64,000 nt of DNA from Zingiber officinale (Eukaryota > Streptophyta > Magnoliopsida > Zingiberales > Zingiberaceae), in NCBI RefSeq assembly GCF_018446385.1, contig NC_055988.1, positions 59,979,788 to 60,043,787 on the forward strand. Reading direction: 5' to 3'. Both the position numbers and the translations under genes were made by a program. The notes beneath the pieces are model-generated. The model did no database searches. It was not told where the DNA came from and worked only from the letters and a program-made list of their open reading frames with translations. Shown piece after piece: positions 1 to 10,393 of the stretch (position 1 is the stretch's first letter; each line of letters begins with the position of its first letter).

Positions 1-2551
1 GCTCGCTCGCGACGGCGCCAGTTCTTCTCGGACGAATCCGCAGCAGGGGATCTAGGGCTTCTCCGGCGGTGGGCGAGGAGGTTCTCCGAGGGGTTTTCTC
101 CACCTCCTTGAGATCGTCTCGTCGAGGAGCTTCCATGGACACGAAGAGGAGCCAAGACCTTCAAGCTCTACCCGAAACCCTAGGGTTTTTCCTCTCCGTC
201 GGTTGTAAGTGCAAGAACAGAGTTGTTCCGCGAGTTTTGATTTGCGAATGAGCTCTGATTTGGTATTTCTGCGCCTTCCTGTTGTTCGGCTAGTTTTCTT
301 TTGGTTCCTGCTATTTTGGGTTTGCTGCCGTGAAACCAAAAGGAAGAAGAGAAGGATTAGTTTAGGTTAGGCATGATGAACAGTTACAAAATTTAGGTTT
401 CTAGTAGCAATTTATCCAATTAGCAGCACATTGGTATCCTTTTTGGCTGTCTACTGTGGTTTTCATGAAGCAATTAAACCTTGAATTGTTCCTTACCAAT
501 CTGATTAAGTATAATTGGAAATTTAAGGTCGCTTTACAATAAGGGTTAAGCTAAGAAGGTGTTTCAGATTATAGAGTACAAAATTGGGTTAGTCCGGGAG
601 TTTAAGCATAGCATGCGTTCTTGGGCTTTTCCTCTTAAGATCTGTTGTAGAAAAAAAATTAGGATCATGTTGCTCCATAAAAGTATAAGAATTGTAGTCA
701 TTTTTAGCTTGTTTTCTGTTGCTGTTGCTGGACATCAGATCTGTTTTAGAAGGGAATCACGATTCCTGCTGGGTTTCAGGAATTTGGAAGGATAGTAAGG
801 TTGTTAAGAGTTTAATAGAAGTCTTTCTTTTAATCGCTAGAGAAATTATAGGTTTCACTTGCTATTGGTATTGCTGGATTGAATTTAGTTGCCTTTCCTA
901 TTAGCAAGTGCAGAACCAGCAGTTTTCCTGGCCAAAACAGGGCACGAACAGCTATATATAAAGTGTATTTTGTGACATGATTAGTAAGATTAGATGTGCT
1001 TTCTTTTTCTTTGTTTTACAGCATGTATAGGAAGCTCAAAGTTGCATTCTTTTGCTCTATCTTACAGCATGTTTAGTAAGTCCAAGTTAGCTTTCTTTTG
1101 CTCTATTTTACAGCATGTTTAGAAAGTCCAAGTTAGCTTTCTTTGCTCTATTTTACAGCATGTTTAGAAAGTCCAAGTTGCTTTCTTTTGCTCTATTTTA
1201 TAGCATGATTAGTAAGTTCAAAGTTGCTTTCTTTTGCTCTATTTTATAGCATGATTAGTAAGCTCAAAGTTGTTTTCATTTGCTATTTTAATAAGCATGA
1301 ACAGCCATGTATTCTAGTGGAAAAATAAGAATCCTATTAAATACTTTTAGAAGTATTAACAAGTAAAAGAAAGAAAAAAAGAAAAGAAAGAGAAAGGCCA
1401 AGGCCTTAAGTAAATTCCAAAGTCCAGACTTTAGGGATTTTTGCACACAAGGTGTCTATTAAAATGCCAAGGCATTTAAAGAATAAGTAATTAAGATTAT
1501 AAGTATTTTACTTTTAAAGGGCATGTACCGGACACAAGGTCCAAGGGATGGGCTCCAAGTTGCCCCTAGGCACAAGGCCTAGAAGTATCTTAGTAGTTTC
1601 GGGATTAGCTACCTCAATTCTTATTAAGAATGCGCGCAAAGTGGTACAATGCTGGGCCCAAGAGAAGTTGATTATTATTTTCAAGTATTAAAGTATAAAT
1701 TTTAAACAAGTGAAATAAAAGAATAAATTTAGAGTAAATGAAGTAAGTTTCACTTTGTTTTAAAGATCAGCAAGATTAGCTTTCTTTTATGCTAGCAGCT
1801 TTTACATGTTTAGTTTCTTACATGTTATTTATTTGCTAGTTGATGAGCATGTTTAGTTTTATATGTTAGCTTTTCTGTTAGTTGATTTCTTTGCTATTTA
1901 TGAGCATGAGTAGTTATACATGTTAGCTTTTCTGTTAGTTGATTTCTTTGCTATTTATGAGCATGAGTAACTTTACATGTTTGCATTCAGTTTTAGCATG
2001 TTTTTATTTGTATACATGCATATCGAGTTTTTGTGAGTAGATAGCGCTCACTAAGCTTTATGCTTATAGACTGCATTTCCTCCTACTGCAGATAAAGGAA
2101 AAGCTAAGGTATGAAAGGAAGGCGACAAGGTGGTGGTGATGAAGGTGTGTGATGGCTGGACTATGGAGAGATCATGAGTTTACTATGGAGTGTTAAAACT
2201 TACCTGATTAGAGTTTCCTTTTCTTTTCTCCTTAATGCTATGATGAAGTTGAGATAGTAATTGAGTCTATTCCGCACTTTGTTATGTTTTATTGTTGGAG
2301 TATTATCTGTTTACTATTGCTAGAGTAGTTTCATTCTTCTTATTGAGTTATTATACTGCGTGGTTGAGTGATTATATGTTCCAGCCGCCTGTGGCTGAGT
2401 ATACATTATTTGTATTGTTGATTTGGTCACCGGTACAGGGGAGATTTTGGTTTTCCATGTGATTTTTAATAAACCGGTTAAGTAGAGTTAGTAGATAAGT
2501 AACGGTCACTCTTAGAGAGTAGTAGTAGTTGTAAGAAGGGTGGTCGTTACA
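1..2551 (+). repeat. 5' LTR, 3' part only
   Basis: This aligns with positions 6282-8933 of the 3' LTR and ends in GGTGGTCGTTACA directly before the primer binding site. Relative to the 3' LTR it lacks 29 bp at the leader splice-donor hairpin (near 216), lacks one copy of a roughly 57-bp repeat (near 1900-1980), and is about 18 bp shorter where the CCGAAATTTTTCGG hairpin should be (near 2440). The short ORFs in its GC-rich leader are not conserved between families and are not called as genes. Confidence 0.93.
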
Positions 2552-2553
2552 GT

Positions 2554-2565
2554 TGGTATCAGAGC
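2554..2565 (+). other. Primer binding site (initiator tRNA-Met)
   Basis: TGGTATCAGAGC lies two bases after the LTR end. It is complementary to the 3' end of plant initiator tRNA-Met, the usual minus-strand primer of plant LTR retrotransposons. Confidence 0.95.
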
Positions 2566-2803
2566 AGTTCCCATTCTCCAGCATCACACACACATCAGCA
2601 TCATCCTTGCCGTCTTCACGTAAGAAAGTATTTAAGTTCTTTCTTTATTCTGCTTTCCTTATTATTATTTGCAGTATAGAGTGATTGCTTATGAGTACTT
2701 AAGTAAGATAGAAGTTATTGTTTCTACTTTCTTGATCCATATATATATATGTATGTTTAGGAAAGATAGAGAAGATAGCAAGTTTCTTTCTTTGCATAAT
2801 TAG

Positions 2804-3545
2804 ATGGCAAGAAGAGAACATCCCCGTACCGTTCGTACTGAGGACCAAGTTAGGAGAACGAAGAGCCCAGAACCCCTGGGCCTATTCTCTCTGAAGTTGT
2901 TGCTCAACTTCAGAGACAAGTAGCGAGCAGCAGCAAGTGATTGCCAATTTAATGGCTAATCAGAAGCTAGCTCCTCCCACTTCCCCAACCATTAATGTGG
3001 AGACCCCAGTGGTGATTGAAGTCCTATCGGTTGTCCTAGAAGTCGCCACAACACCTAGAAGATAATAAGCATACCTCATCCAGTGGCTGAAGCTGAAACC
3101 AGAAAGATTCTCAGTCACGATTGAGCCTGGGATGCTCAGGCTTGATTCAAAACACTAGAGTGCACCATGGAGCTTCTTGACTGACCAGAAGTCGAGAAGG
3201 GTAAGTGTACCTCTTTCTGCCTATCTGGAGGTGCTGGTATGTGGTGGGAGCGAGTTAAGAGTAAGAGAGCAGTCAACCAGATAAGCTGGGTTGACTTCGA
3301 GACAAAGTTTTACGAAGAAGTCTTCCGTCAACGGATCACCAATAAACAGTATGAAGAGCTTATGGAATTTAGACAAGATGATCTACCAGTAGAAGAAGTG
3401 GTTAAAAGATTTAACAGGCTAGCTCACCTTTGCCTAGAGTTAGTAAGTACAGTGAAAGAATGAGTTAGACTGATGCTCCTAATGCTGAGACCAGAAATAA
3501 CACTTAATGTGAGTAGTGAAACTCACCGACCATAGATTGGTGAAG
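2804..3545 (+). pseudogene. gag remnant (capsid region)
   Basis: The likely start is ATGGCAAGAAG at 2804. The best preserved part is 3239-3463, which reads as a retrotransposon gag segment with MWWERVKSK, SWVDFETKFYEEVF and FNRLAHLCLE motifs. Stops and frameshifts occur before and after it, and the zinc-knuckle part is gone. The same motifs occur in the gag remnants at 41320 and 52648. In an active element Gag builds the particle; this copy cannot. Confidence 0.8.
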
Positions 3546-3689
3546 AGCTGGTTAGCAGGGCATTAGTGAGCACTATCTGAACGACAACAAGGTACAACAA
3601 ATGCAACACAAGCCAGTCAAGATAGAAGACAAGACAGTGGGGAAACAGAGACCCCAGTCAAGTAATCAGAACTGGAAGGACAAAGATAA

Positions 3690-4135
3690 CAAGAAAGACC
3701 CAAGCAGGAAGATGTTCGGGTAGTCTGTGAGTATCTAAAGGTATTTCTAGAAGAGCTATCTGGACTACCTCCCAACATAGAAATGGAGTTTGAGATTGAA
3801 CTGGTTCCTGGTACCGGTCCAATTTCAAAAGCTCCGTATCGCATGTCTCCAGCGGAGTTGAAAGAGTTACAAGAACAATTTCAGGAGTTACTTGACAAGG
3901 GTTTCATCCGCCCTAGTCATTCACCCCGTGAAACTCCAGAGTTGTTCGTTAAGAAGAAAGACGGATCCATGCCAATGTGCATAGATTCTAGAGTGCTGAG
4001 CAAAGTAGCAGTTAGGGACAAGTACCCTCATTCCAGAATAGATGATCTATATGATCAGCTAAAAAGGGTAATAGTGTTCTCTAAAATAGACTTGTGCTCT
4101 GGGTATCATCAGTTGGAAGTGAAAGAAAGTGATAC
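3690..4135 (+). pseudogene. Reverse transcriptase, N-terminal fragment
   Basis: The frame at 3783-4145 shows [17 protein letters not shown], the [10 protein letters not shown] segment and [14 protein letters not shown], typical of the palm start of chromovirus RT. The reading breaks after [10 protein letters not shown], where an internal deletion joins it to the end of RNase H. The catalytic xxDD segment is absent. No protease lies between gag and this fragment: the gag tail joins the region just before RT near 3660-3725. Confidence 0.85.
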
Positions 4136-5728
4136 ATCCAGGTAAAGCTAATAAAGTGGCAGATGCACTAAGCAGAAAATCCAGTGCATCCCTGATGTTC
4201 TTGTCATCATTAGCCCTGCCACTACAGAAGGAGTTGTCAGATTTCGGACTTGAAATTATTTATGGGCAACTCTCTGCATTGACTCTAGAGTCAACCCTGC
4301 TTGAGGATATACAGAGAAAGCAAAGTGAAGATCCAGATATCCAAAAGATTAAGCAAGGGATACAGGAAGAAGAAAATTTCGAATTTCGAGTATTAGACAG
4401 TGGAATTCTTTATCAGGGGAGTCGCCTTTGTGTTCCCAATGATGAGGAGCTAAGAAAGAAAATTTTAGAAGAAGCTCATAGTACACCTTATTCCATGCAT
4501 CCTGGTTCTACCAAGATGTATCAAGACGTGAAACAGAGATTCTAGTGGTCTGGACTCAAAAGAGATGTTGCAAAATATGTCAGTGCCTGCCAGAGTCAAA
4601 GCAGAGCACCAGAGACCAGGAGGAATGTTACAACCTCTTCCAATACCAGAGTGGAAGTGGGAAGACATATCCATGGACTTCATAAAAGGTCTTCCAAGAA
4701 CTACGAATGGATATGACGCAATATGGGTAGTAGTAGACAGATCGACTAAGTCTGCCCATTTTCTAGCCATCAAGGTGCCCCACTCTATAGAGCAGTTGAC
4801 ATAAATATACGTTAAGGAAGTGATCAGACTTCATGGAGTTCCGAAATCTATTGTTTCTGATAGAGATGGACGTTTCACCTCTCACTTTTGGGAGTGTGTT
4901 CAGACTGCACTAGGCACCAAACTCAAGTTCAGCACAGCCTTCCATCCTCAGACCGATGGACAGACAGAGCGAGTAAATCAGATCCTATAAGATATGCTCA
5001 GGGCTTGTGCACTAGATTTTAAAGGCAGTTGGTGCAAGTATCTGTGCTTAGCTGAATTTGCCTACAACAATAGCTATCAGGACACCATCAAAATGACACC
5101 ATATGAGGCATTGTATGGCAGAAAGTGCAGATCACCTATATGCTGGCAAGAAGCAGGAGAAAGAAAAGAAATGGAAGTAGAACTGGGCATTCAGACAGAA
5201 CTGATAGATGAGACTACTCAGGCTATCCAGAAGATCAGACAGAGGATTGAGACTGCCCAGAGTAGACAGAAAAGTTATGTTGATACACACCGTAGGCCAC
5301 TGGAATTTCAAGTAGGGGATTCAGTTTTTCTCAAAGTCGCTCCTATGAAGGGAGTTATGAGATTTGGCAAGAAGGGCAAATTAAGTCCTCGTTATGTAGG
5401 ACCTTACCTGATCACAGAAAGGATTGGGAAAGTAGCTTACAAGCTGGATTTATCAAAAGACATGTCAGCAATACACAATGTGTTTCATGTCTCCATGTTA
5501 AAGAAGTGCCTCCATGACCCTAGCCAAGTGATTGAGCCTCAGTCAGTGCAGATCCAAGAGGATCTTAGTTATGAGAGTAGACCTACACAGATAGTGGACA
5601 GAGCAGTCAAGAGACTAAGAAATAAAGAAGTGCCACTAGTGAAGGTTATCTGGCAGAACCAGAAGTACGAGGAAGTCACTTGGGAGCGTGAGGACAGTTT
5701 GAGACAGAAGTATCCAGAATTGTTCTAA
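4136..5728 (+). pseudogene. RNase H tail, integrase and chromodomain, broken
   Basis: It opens with [16 protein letters not shown], the end of RNase H. Integrase follows in pieces: the zinc-finger region (4129-4545) ends at an in-frame TAG and then loses bases in the CxxC segment; a core piece (4565-4804) ends in TAA; 4994-5728 is intact for 244 codons with the end of the core, the GRKCRSPICW motif and the GPY/F-like region. The last 60 or so residues are a chromodomain (IVDRAVKRLRNKEVPLVKV, then EEVTWERED). In chromoviruses this domain guides integration to modified histones. At least three stops make the gene non-functional. Confidence 0.9.
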
Positions 5729-5748
5729 GTTCGAGGATGAACTTTTTA

Positions 5749-5763
5749 TAAGGTATGGGGAAT
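5749..5763 (+). other. Polypurine tract
   Basis: The purine-rich AAGGTATGGGGAA lies directly before the TG of the 3' LTR, where plus-strand DNA synthesis would be primed. The same sequence occurs before the LTRs at 48538 and 55204. Confidence 0.85.
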
Positions 5764-5918
5764 TGTAACAACCCAATTTTCCCTATTTCAAGTTCTAAAA
5801 GTCCATAAAAATATTTGGAAATACTTTTAAAATATTCTAGAGATTTTTAGGAATTTTTAGAGTATTTTTACGTAATTTTTGGAGGTCGTTTAGTAGGGTT
5901 ACAAAAAGAAAGAAGTTT

Positions 5919-6012
5919 AAAAAAAAAAACGTTGAAGGTGAGATTCGAACCCATGACCTCGGGTCCGATTGACCCAAGAAAAACCGGCCCAACCAGCTGA
6001 GCTACACGGTTT
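5919..6012 (-). other. tRNA-like Pol III module 1 in LTR
   Basis: On the minus strand an A box TAGCTCAGCTGG (6004-5993) matches the TRGCNNAGYNGG consensus. It is followed 41 bases later by a B box GGTTCGAATC (5951-5942) and then by a run of eleven T (5929-5919). The order and spacing fit a type 2 RNA polymerase III promoter with terminator. The acceptor stem is not paired, so this is not a functional tRNA gene. Confidence 0.7.
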
Positions 6013-6074
6013 TTGTTAACCTTATATGGTGAGAATTAAATTTATAGCATAGTTAATGATTAGTGAATTAATTG

Positions 6075-6156
6075 GAAAAAATGCACGGCTGAGGGATTGA
6101 AGCCGAGACCTCTTGTTTCGGTTAAAAATCGGTTAACCAGCTGTGCCAGCGAGTTT
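6075..6156 (-). other. tRNA-like Pol III module 2 in LTR
   Basis: The minus-strand A box TGGCACAGCTGG (6148-6137) is followed by the B-box-like GGCTTCAATCC (6104-6094) and a T6 run just beyond. The B box departs from consensus (GGTTCGANTCC) at a few bases, but the same variant recurs in the LTRs at 35412, 55204 and 44606. Confidence 0.6.
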
Positions 6157-6214
6157 TGTTAATTAAGGAAAGAATGGATTATATTTAATGTATAGTAATT
6201 AATAAACATCTTAG

Positions 6215-6223
6215 TTATAAAAA
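6215..6223 (+). promoter_or_regulatory. LTR TATA box
   Basis: TTATAAAAA lies about 60 bp before the GC-rich leader. GTTATAA or ATTATAA recurs at the same place in the other LTRs (near 36018, 38237, 45202 and 55818), which supports it as the LTR promoter. Confidence 0.6.
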
Positions 6224-6504
6224 AAAAAGTTTTAAGTTTTTTTCCTGAAACCTAAATCTTTCTCACCCGAAACCTCTCCTTGCTCGCTCGCGACGGCGCC
6301 AGTTCTTCTCGGACGAATCCACAGCAGGGGATCTAGGGCTTCTCCGGCGGTGGGCGAGGAGGTTCTCCGAGGGGTTTTCTCCACCTACTTGAGATCGTCT
6401 CGTCGAGGAGCTTCCGTGGACACGAAGAGGAGCCAAGACCTTCAAGCTCTACCCGAAACCCTAGGGTTTTTCCTCTCCGTCGGTTGTAAGTGCAAGAACA
6501 AGAG

Positions 6505-8456
6505 GTGAGTTGCTTCTCACCTGCAGTAGGAGTTGTTCCGCGAGTTTTGATTTACGAATGAGCTCTGATTTGGTATTTCTGCGCCTTCCTGTTGTTCGGC
6601 TAGTTTTCTTTTGGTTCCTGCTATTTTGGGTTTGCTGCCGTGAAACCAAAAGGAAGAAGAGAAGGATTAGTTTAGGTTAGGCATGATGAACAGTTACAAA
6701 ATTTAGGTTTCTAGTAGCAATTTATCCTATTAGCAGCACATTGGTATCCTTTTTGGCTGTCTACTGTGGTTTTCATGAAGCAATTAAACCTTGAATTGTT
6801 CCTTACCAATCTGATTAAGTATAATTGGAAATTTTAGGTCGCTTTACAATAAGGGTTAAGCTAAGAAGGTGTTTCAGATTATAGAGTACAAAATTGGGTT
6901 AGTCCGGGAGTTTAAGCATAGCATGCGTTCTTGGGCTTTTCCTCTTAAGATCTGTTGTAGAAAAAAATTAGGATCATGTTGCTCTATAAAAGTATAAGAA
7001 TTGTAGTCATTTTTAGCTTGTTTTCTGTTGCTGTTGCTGGACATCAGATCTGTTTTAGAAGGGAATCACGATTCCTGCTGGGTTTCAGGAATTTGGAAGG
7101 ATAGTAAGGTTGTTAAGAGTTTAATAGAAGTCTTTCTTTTAATCGCTAGAGAAATTATAGGTTTCACTTGCTATTGGTATTGCTGGATTGAATTTAGTTG
7201 CCTTTCCTATTAGCAAGTGCAGAACCAGCAGTTTTCCTGGCCAAAACAGGGCACGAACAGCTATATATAAAGTGTATTTTGTGACATGATTAGTAAGATT
7301 AGATGTGCTTTCTTTTTCTTTGTTTTACAGCATGTATAGGAAGCTCAAAGTTGCATTCTTTTGCTCTATCTTACAGCATGTTTAGTAAGTCCAAGTTAGC
7401 TTTCTTTTGCTCTATTTTACAGCATGTTTAGAAAGTCTAAGTTAGCTTTCTTTTGCTCTATTTTACAGCATGTTTAGAAAGTCCAAGTTGCTTTCTTTTG
7501 CTCTATTTTATAGCATGATTAGTAAGTTCAAAGTTGCTTTCTTTTGCTCTATTTTATAGCATGATTAGTAAGCTCAAAGTTGTTTTCATTTGCTATTTTA
7601 ATAAGCATGAACAACCATGTATTCTAGTGGAAAAATAAGAATCCTATTAAATACTTTTAGAAGTATTAACAAGTAAAAGAAAGAAAAAGAAAAGAAAGAG
7701 AAAGGCCAAGGCCTTAAGTAAATTCCAAAGTCCAGACTTTAGGGATTTTTGCACACAAGGTGTCTATTAAAATGCCAAGGCATTTAAAGAAGAAGTAATT
7801 AAGATTATAAGTATTTTACTTTTAAAGGGCATGTACCGGACACAAGGTCCAAGGGATGGGCTCCAAGTTGCCCCTAGGCACAAGGCCTAGAAGTATCTTA
7901 GTAGTTTCGGGATTAGCTACCTCGATTCTTATTAAGAATGCGCGCAAAGTGGTACAATGCCGGGCCCAAGAGAAGTTGATTATTATTTTCAAGTATTAAA
8001 GTATAAATTTTAAACAAGTGAAATAAAAGAATAAATTTAGAGTAAATGAAGTAAGTTTCACTTTGTTTTAAAGATCAGCAAGATTAGCTTTCTTTTATGC
8101 TAGCAGCTTTTACATGTTTAGTTTCTTACATGTTATTTATTTGCTAGTTGATGAGCATGTTTAGTTTTATATGTTAGCTTTTCTGTTAGTTGATTTCTTT
8201 GCTATTTATGAGCATGAGTAGTTATACATGTTAGCTTTTCTGTTAGTTGATTTCTTTGCTATTTATGAGCATGAGTAGTTATACATGTTAGCTTTTCTGT
8301 TAATTGATTTCTTTGCTATTTATGAGCATGAGTAACTTTACATGTTTGCATTCAGTTTTAGCATGTTTTTATTTGTATACATGCATATCGAGTTTTTGTG
8401 AGTAGATAGCGCTCACTAAGCTTTATGCTTATAGACTGCATTTCCTCCTACTGCAG
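6505..8456 (+). other. Putative intron inside the LTR
   Basis: The donor-like AGAG/GTGAGT at 6505 lies in a small inverted repeat (GGTGAGT...CTCACC). The acceptor-like TTCCTCCTACTGCAG ends at 8456 and is followed by ATAAAGGAAAAGC. Both sites recur at the same relative places in every long LTR in the window. A second possible donor, GTAAGT, is at 6486. Splicing is inferred, not seen. Confidence 0.5.
7325..7600 (+). repeat. 46-bp tandem repeat in LTR
   Basis: About six copies of a 46-bp unit containing AGCATGTTTAGAAAGTCC and CTTTCTTTTGCTCTATTTTA, also present at 1020-1295 in the 5' LTR. A second block of 57-bp units with GAGCATGAGTAG follows at 8150-8340, three copies here against two in the 5' LTR. 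Confidence 0.85.
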
Positions 8457-8746
8457 ATAAAGGAAAAGCTAAGGTATGAAAGGAAGGCGACAAGGTGGTG
8501 GTGATGAAGGTGTGTGATGGCTGGACTATGGAGAGATCATGAGTTTGCTATGGAGTGTTAAAACTTACCTGATTAGAGTTTCCTTTTCTTTTCTCCTTAA
8601 TGCTATGATGAAGTTGAGATTGTAATTGAGTCTATTCCGCACTTTGTTATGTTTTATTGTTGGAGTATTATCTGTTTACTATTGCTAGAGTAGTTTCATT
8701 CTTCTTATTGAGTTATTATACTGCGTGGTTGAGTGATTATATGTTC

Positions 8747-8828
8747 CAGCCGCCTGTGGCTGAGTATACACTGTTTGTATTGTTGATTTGGTCAGCGGTA
8801 CAGGGGAGATTCTGCCGAAATTTTTCGG
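8747..8828 (+). other. Paired hairpins near LTR end
   Basis: CAGCCGCCTGTGGCTG (8747-8762) and CCGAAATTTTTCGG (8815-8828) can each form a short stem. Both recur before the right end of the LTRs ending at 41065, 47874, 51795 and 57616, and in diverged form in the minus-strand LTR at 15578. The role is unknown; the 3' end of the transcript is one possibility. Confidence 0.55.
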
Positions 8829-9239
8829 TAGGGTTTTCCATGTGATTTTTAATAAACCGGTTAAGTAGAGTTAGTAGATAAGTAACGGTCACTCTTAGAG
8901 AGTAGTAGTGTTGTAAGAAGGGTGGTCGTTACATATCCACTGAACTTAATACAAAACCTTGGTCCAACTGGTTATGATTCGTAAGGGGTAGCTTCGGCTA
9001 GTTCCACTTAGCCAAATGCACCAGGTCGAAACCATATCTTCCTAGACATGCATAGACTAAGTTTCCTTAACGTACTATCATCCAAAACTTCACCAGTACC
9101 ATAGGTCAAGTTAAACTTTGTCCCTTTTTAACTTGTCCTAATTACCCTGTTAGGTAGATTTGTTTGGGTTACCCTTTCGGATAGGTTAGTTTCGGAGGTG
9201 CCAGCTATTCTGGAGCCTCCCCTGAATTATTGGCTTTTT

Positions 9240-9727
9240 ATTTTAAGATTTTTGTATAATTAGAATTGGTTTTAGTTAAGTTTTAATGTTTAATTTGTTA
9301 TTTAAATTTAAGTTTTTAATTTTGAATTAATTAAATTGGTTAAATTATCTTTCTTTAAAAGAGTATATTTAATATTTAAATTTTCTTTCAATTTCAATTT
9401 TATTAGGTTAATTAAACTATCTTTCTTTAGTAGCTTATTTTTAAAGTTTAAGTTTTTATTAATTTTTAAATTTGAATTAATTAAATTGTTAGAATTATAT
9501 TTCTTTAAAGTTTTATCTTTTGGCCTTTTATTATTGTTAATTTTAAATTTTCTTGATTATCTTTGTTTAATATGTTATCTTTAACATTCAATTTTAAGTT
9601 TGTTAAAGTGTTTGATTTTATCTTTATTTTTTCTTTTCCTTTTAAATTGAATTTATTAGATTAGTTTTATCTTTAAAAGTTAATTTTTTGTTAATTATAT
9701 TATCTTGATTTTGGATAGCATTTTCTA
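9240..9727 (-). pseudogene. Asn/Lys/Leu-rich low-complexity coding remnant
   Basis: On the minus strand this AT-rich stretch reads in pieces as repeated NLINS-x-LK-type words, as does 11743-11990 on the other side of the solo LTR (INSNNLINSEKLKLSEHL). The two parts were contiguous before the LTR inserted; both carry the TTCTA duplication at their edges. It probably belongs to the copia gag region, but no domain is recognised and breaks are present. Confidence 0.4.
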
Positions 9728-10016
9728 TGTAACACCCCTAGAAAGCCTAGATAAGAAAATAAGGGTAATGAGAGTACGAATGAAAAGAAGATGTAAATAT
9801 TCTATGTTAAATATTAAGATGGATTTAGATGATTAAAACTTTATGAAAGAAAAATAAAGTTGAGAATATAATCATCTATGCATGATTTAAAATGTATGGA
9901 ATTAATGTAGACAAAAGGAAGAAATATGAGATAATATGTACATGTATGAAATATTTATGCATAATGCATAATATGGAAATATACGAATTATTATGTACAA
10001 AAGAAAATAAAATGTT

Positions 10017-10235
10017 AGAAGAGAGATTGAACCTTGGACCTCTTGTAGGGAACATGTATAGGATACCAAAGGGGATAGGAGAATTATTAGTAAAGAGAGG
10101 AAGGATTAAGTAGTTAAGAATAAGAAAGGATTCTTTCTACTTAAAAAGAAAAAGAAGTAAAAATATGCATAACCAAGTTTTGAACCTTGGTTCTCTTGTG
10201 GATGCATGCATGTGTTAACCAATTGGGATAAGAGA
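10017..10235 (-). other. Two weak tRNA-like modules in solo LTR
   Basis: B-box-like words on the minus strand are CCAAGGTTCAATC (near 10037-10025) and CCAAGGTTCAAAAC (near 10190-10177). A-box-like words lie near 10085 and at 10230-10219 (TATCCCAATTGG). The match to consensus is weaker than in the Tekay-type LTRs, but place and orientation within the LTR are the same. Confidence 0.4.
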
Positions 10236-10393
10236 GGATATTGTAAGAGGAGAGATAGAAAATTTTATTAAAGGAGAGAAAAGAGAGAGATTAAGAGAGA
10301 ACTCACAAGGCATATCTATAGAATATTCCTATCATAAAGAAGAGGAATAAATGGGGAGGATGAATCAAGTCAAATTTCCTCCCCTCATTTTAG

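Larger units (their letters stand above)
1..8933 (+). mobile_element. Ty3/gypsy Tekay/Del-type LTR retrotransposon, 5' end outside window
   Basis: The order seen is partial 5' LTR, primer binding site, gag remnant, RT remnant, integrase with chromodomain, polypurine tract, complete 3' LTR. The LTR pair is nearly identical apart from a few indels, so insertion was recent. The long LTR, the C-terminal chromodomain and the integrase motif RKCRSPICW place it in the Tekay/Del chromoviruses (family knowledge). Protease, zinc knuckle and most of RT/RNase H are missing and there are in-frame stops, so this copy is non-autonomous. The DNA following the 3' LTR is copia-like, so it probably inserted into that element; its target duplication cannot be checked because the left end is off the window. 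Confidence 0.93.
5764..8933 (+). repeat. 3' LTR (3170 bp)
   Basis: It starts TGTAACAACCCAATTTTCCC and ends GGTGGTCGTTACA, so its ends form an imperfect inverted repeat. In order it holds two antisense tRNA-like modules, a TATA box, a GC-rich leader, a splice-donor-like hairpin, 46-bp tandem repeats, a block of AGCATG-rich repeats, an acceptor-like site and two short hairpins near its right end. Confidence 0.95.

Noticed and set aside
5931-6012. Functional tRNA gene
   Set aside because: A and B boxes are present, but acceptor and anticodon stems do not pair and no anticodon loop can be trusted. Reported as a tRNA-like module instead.
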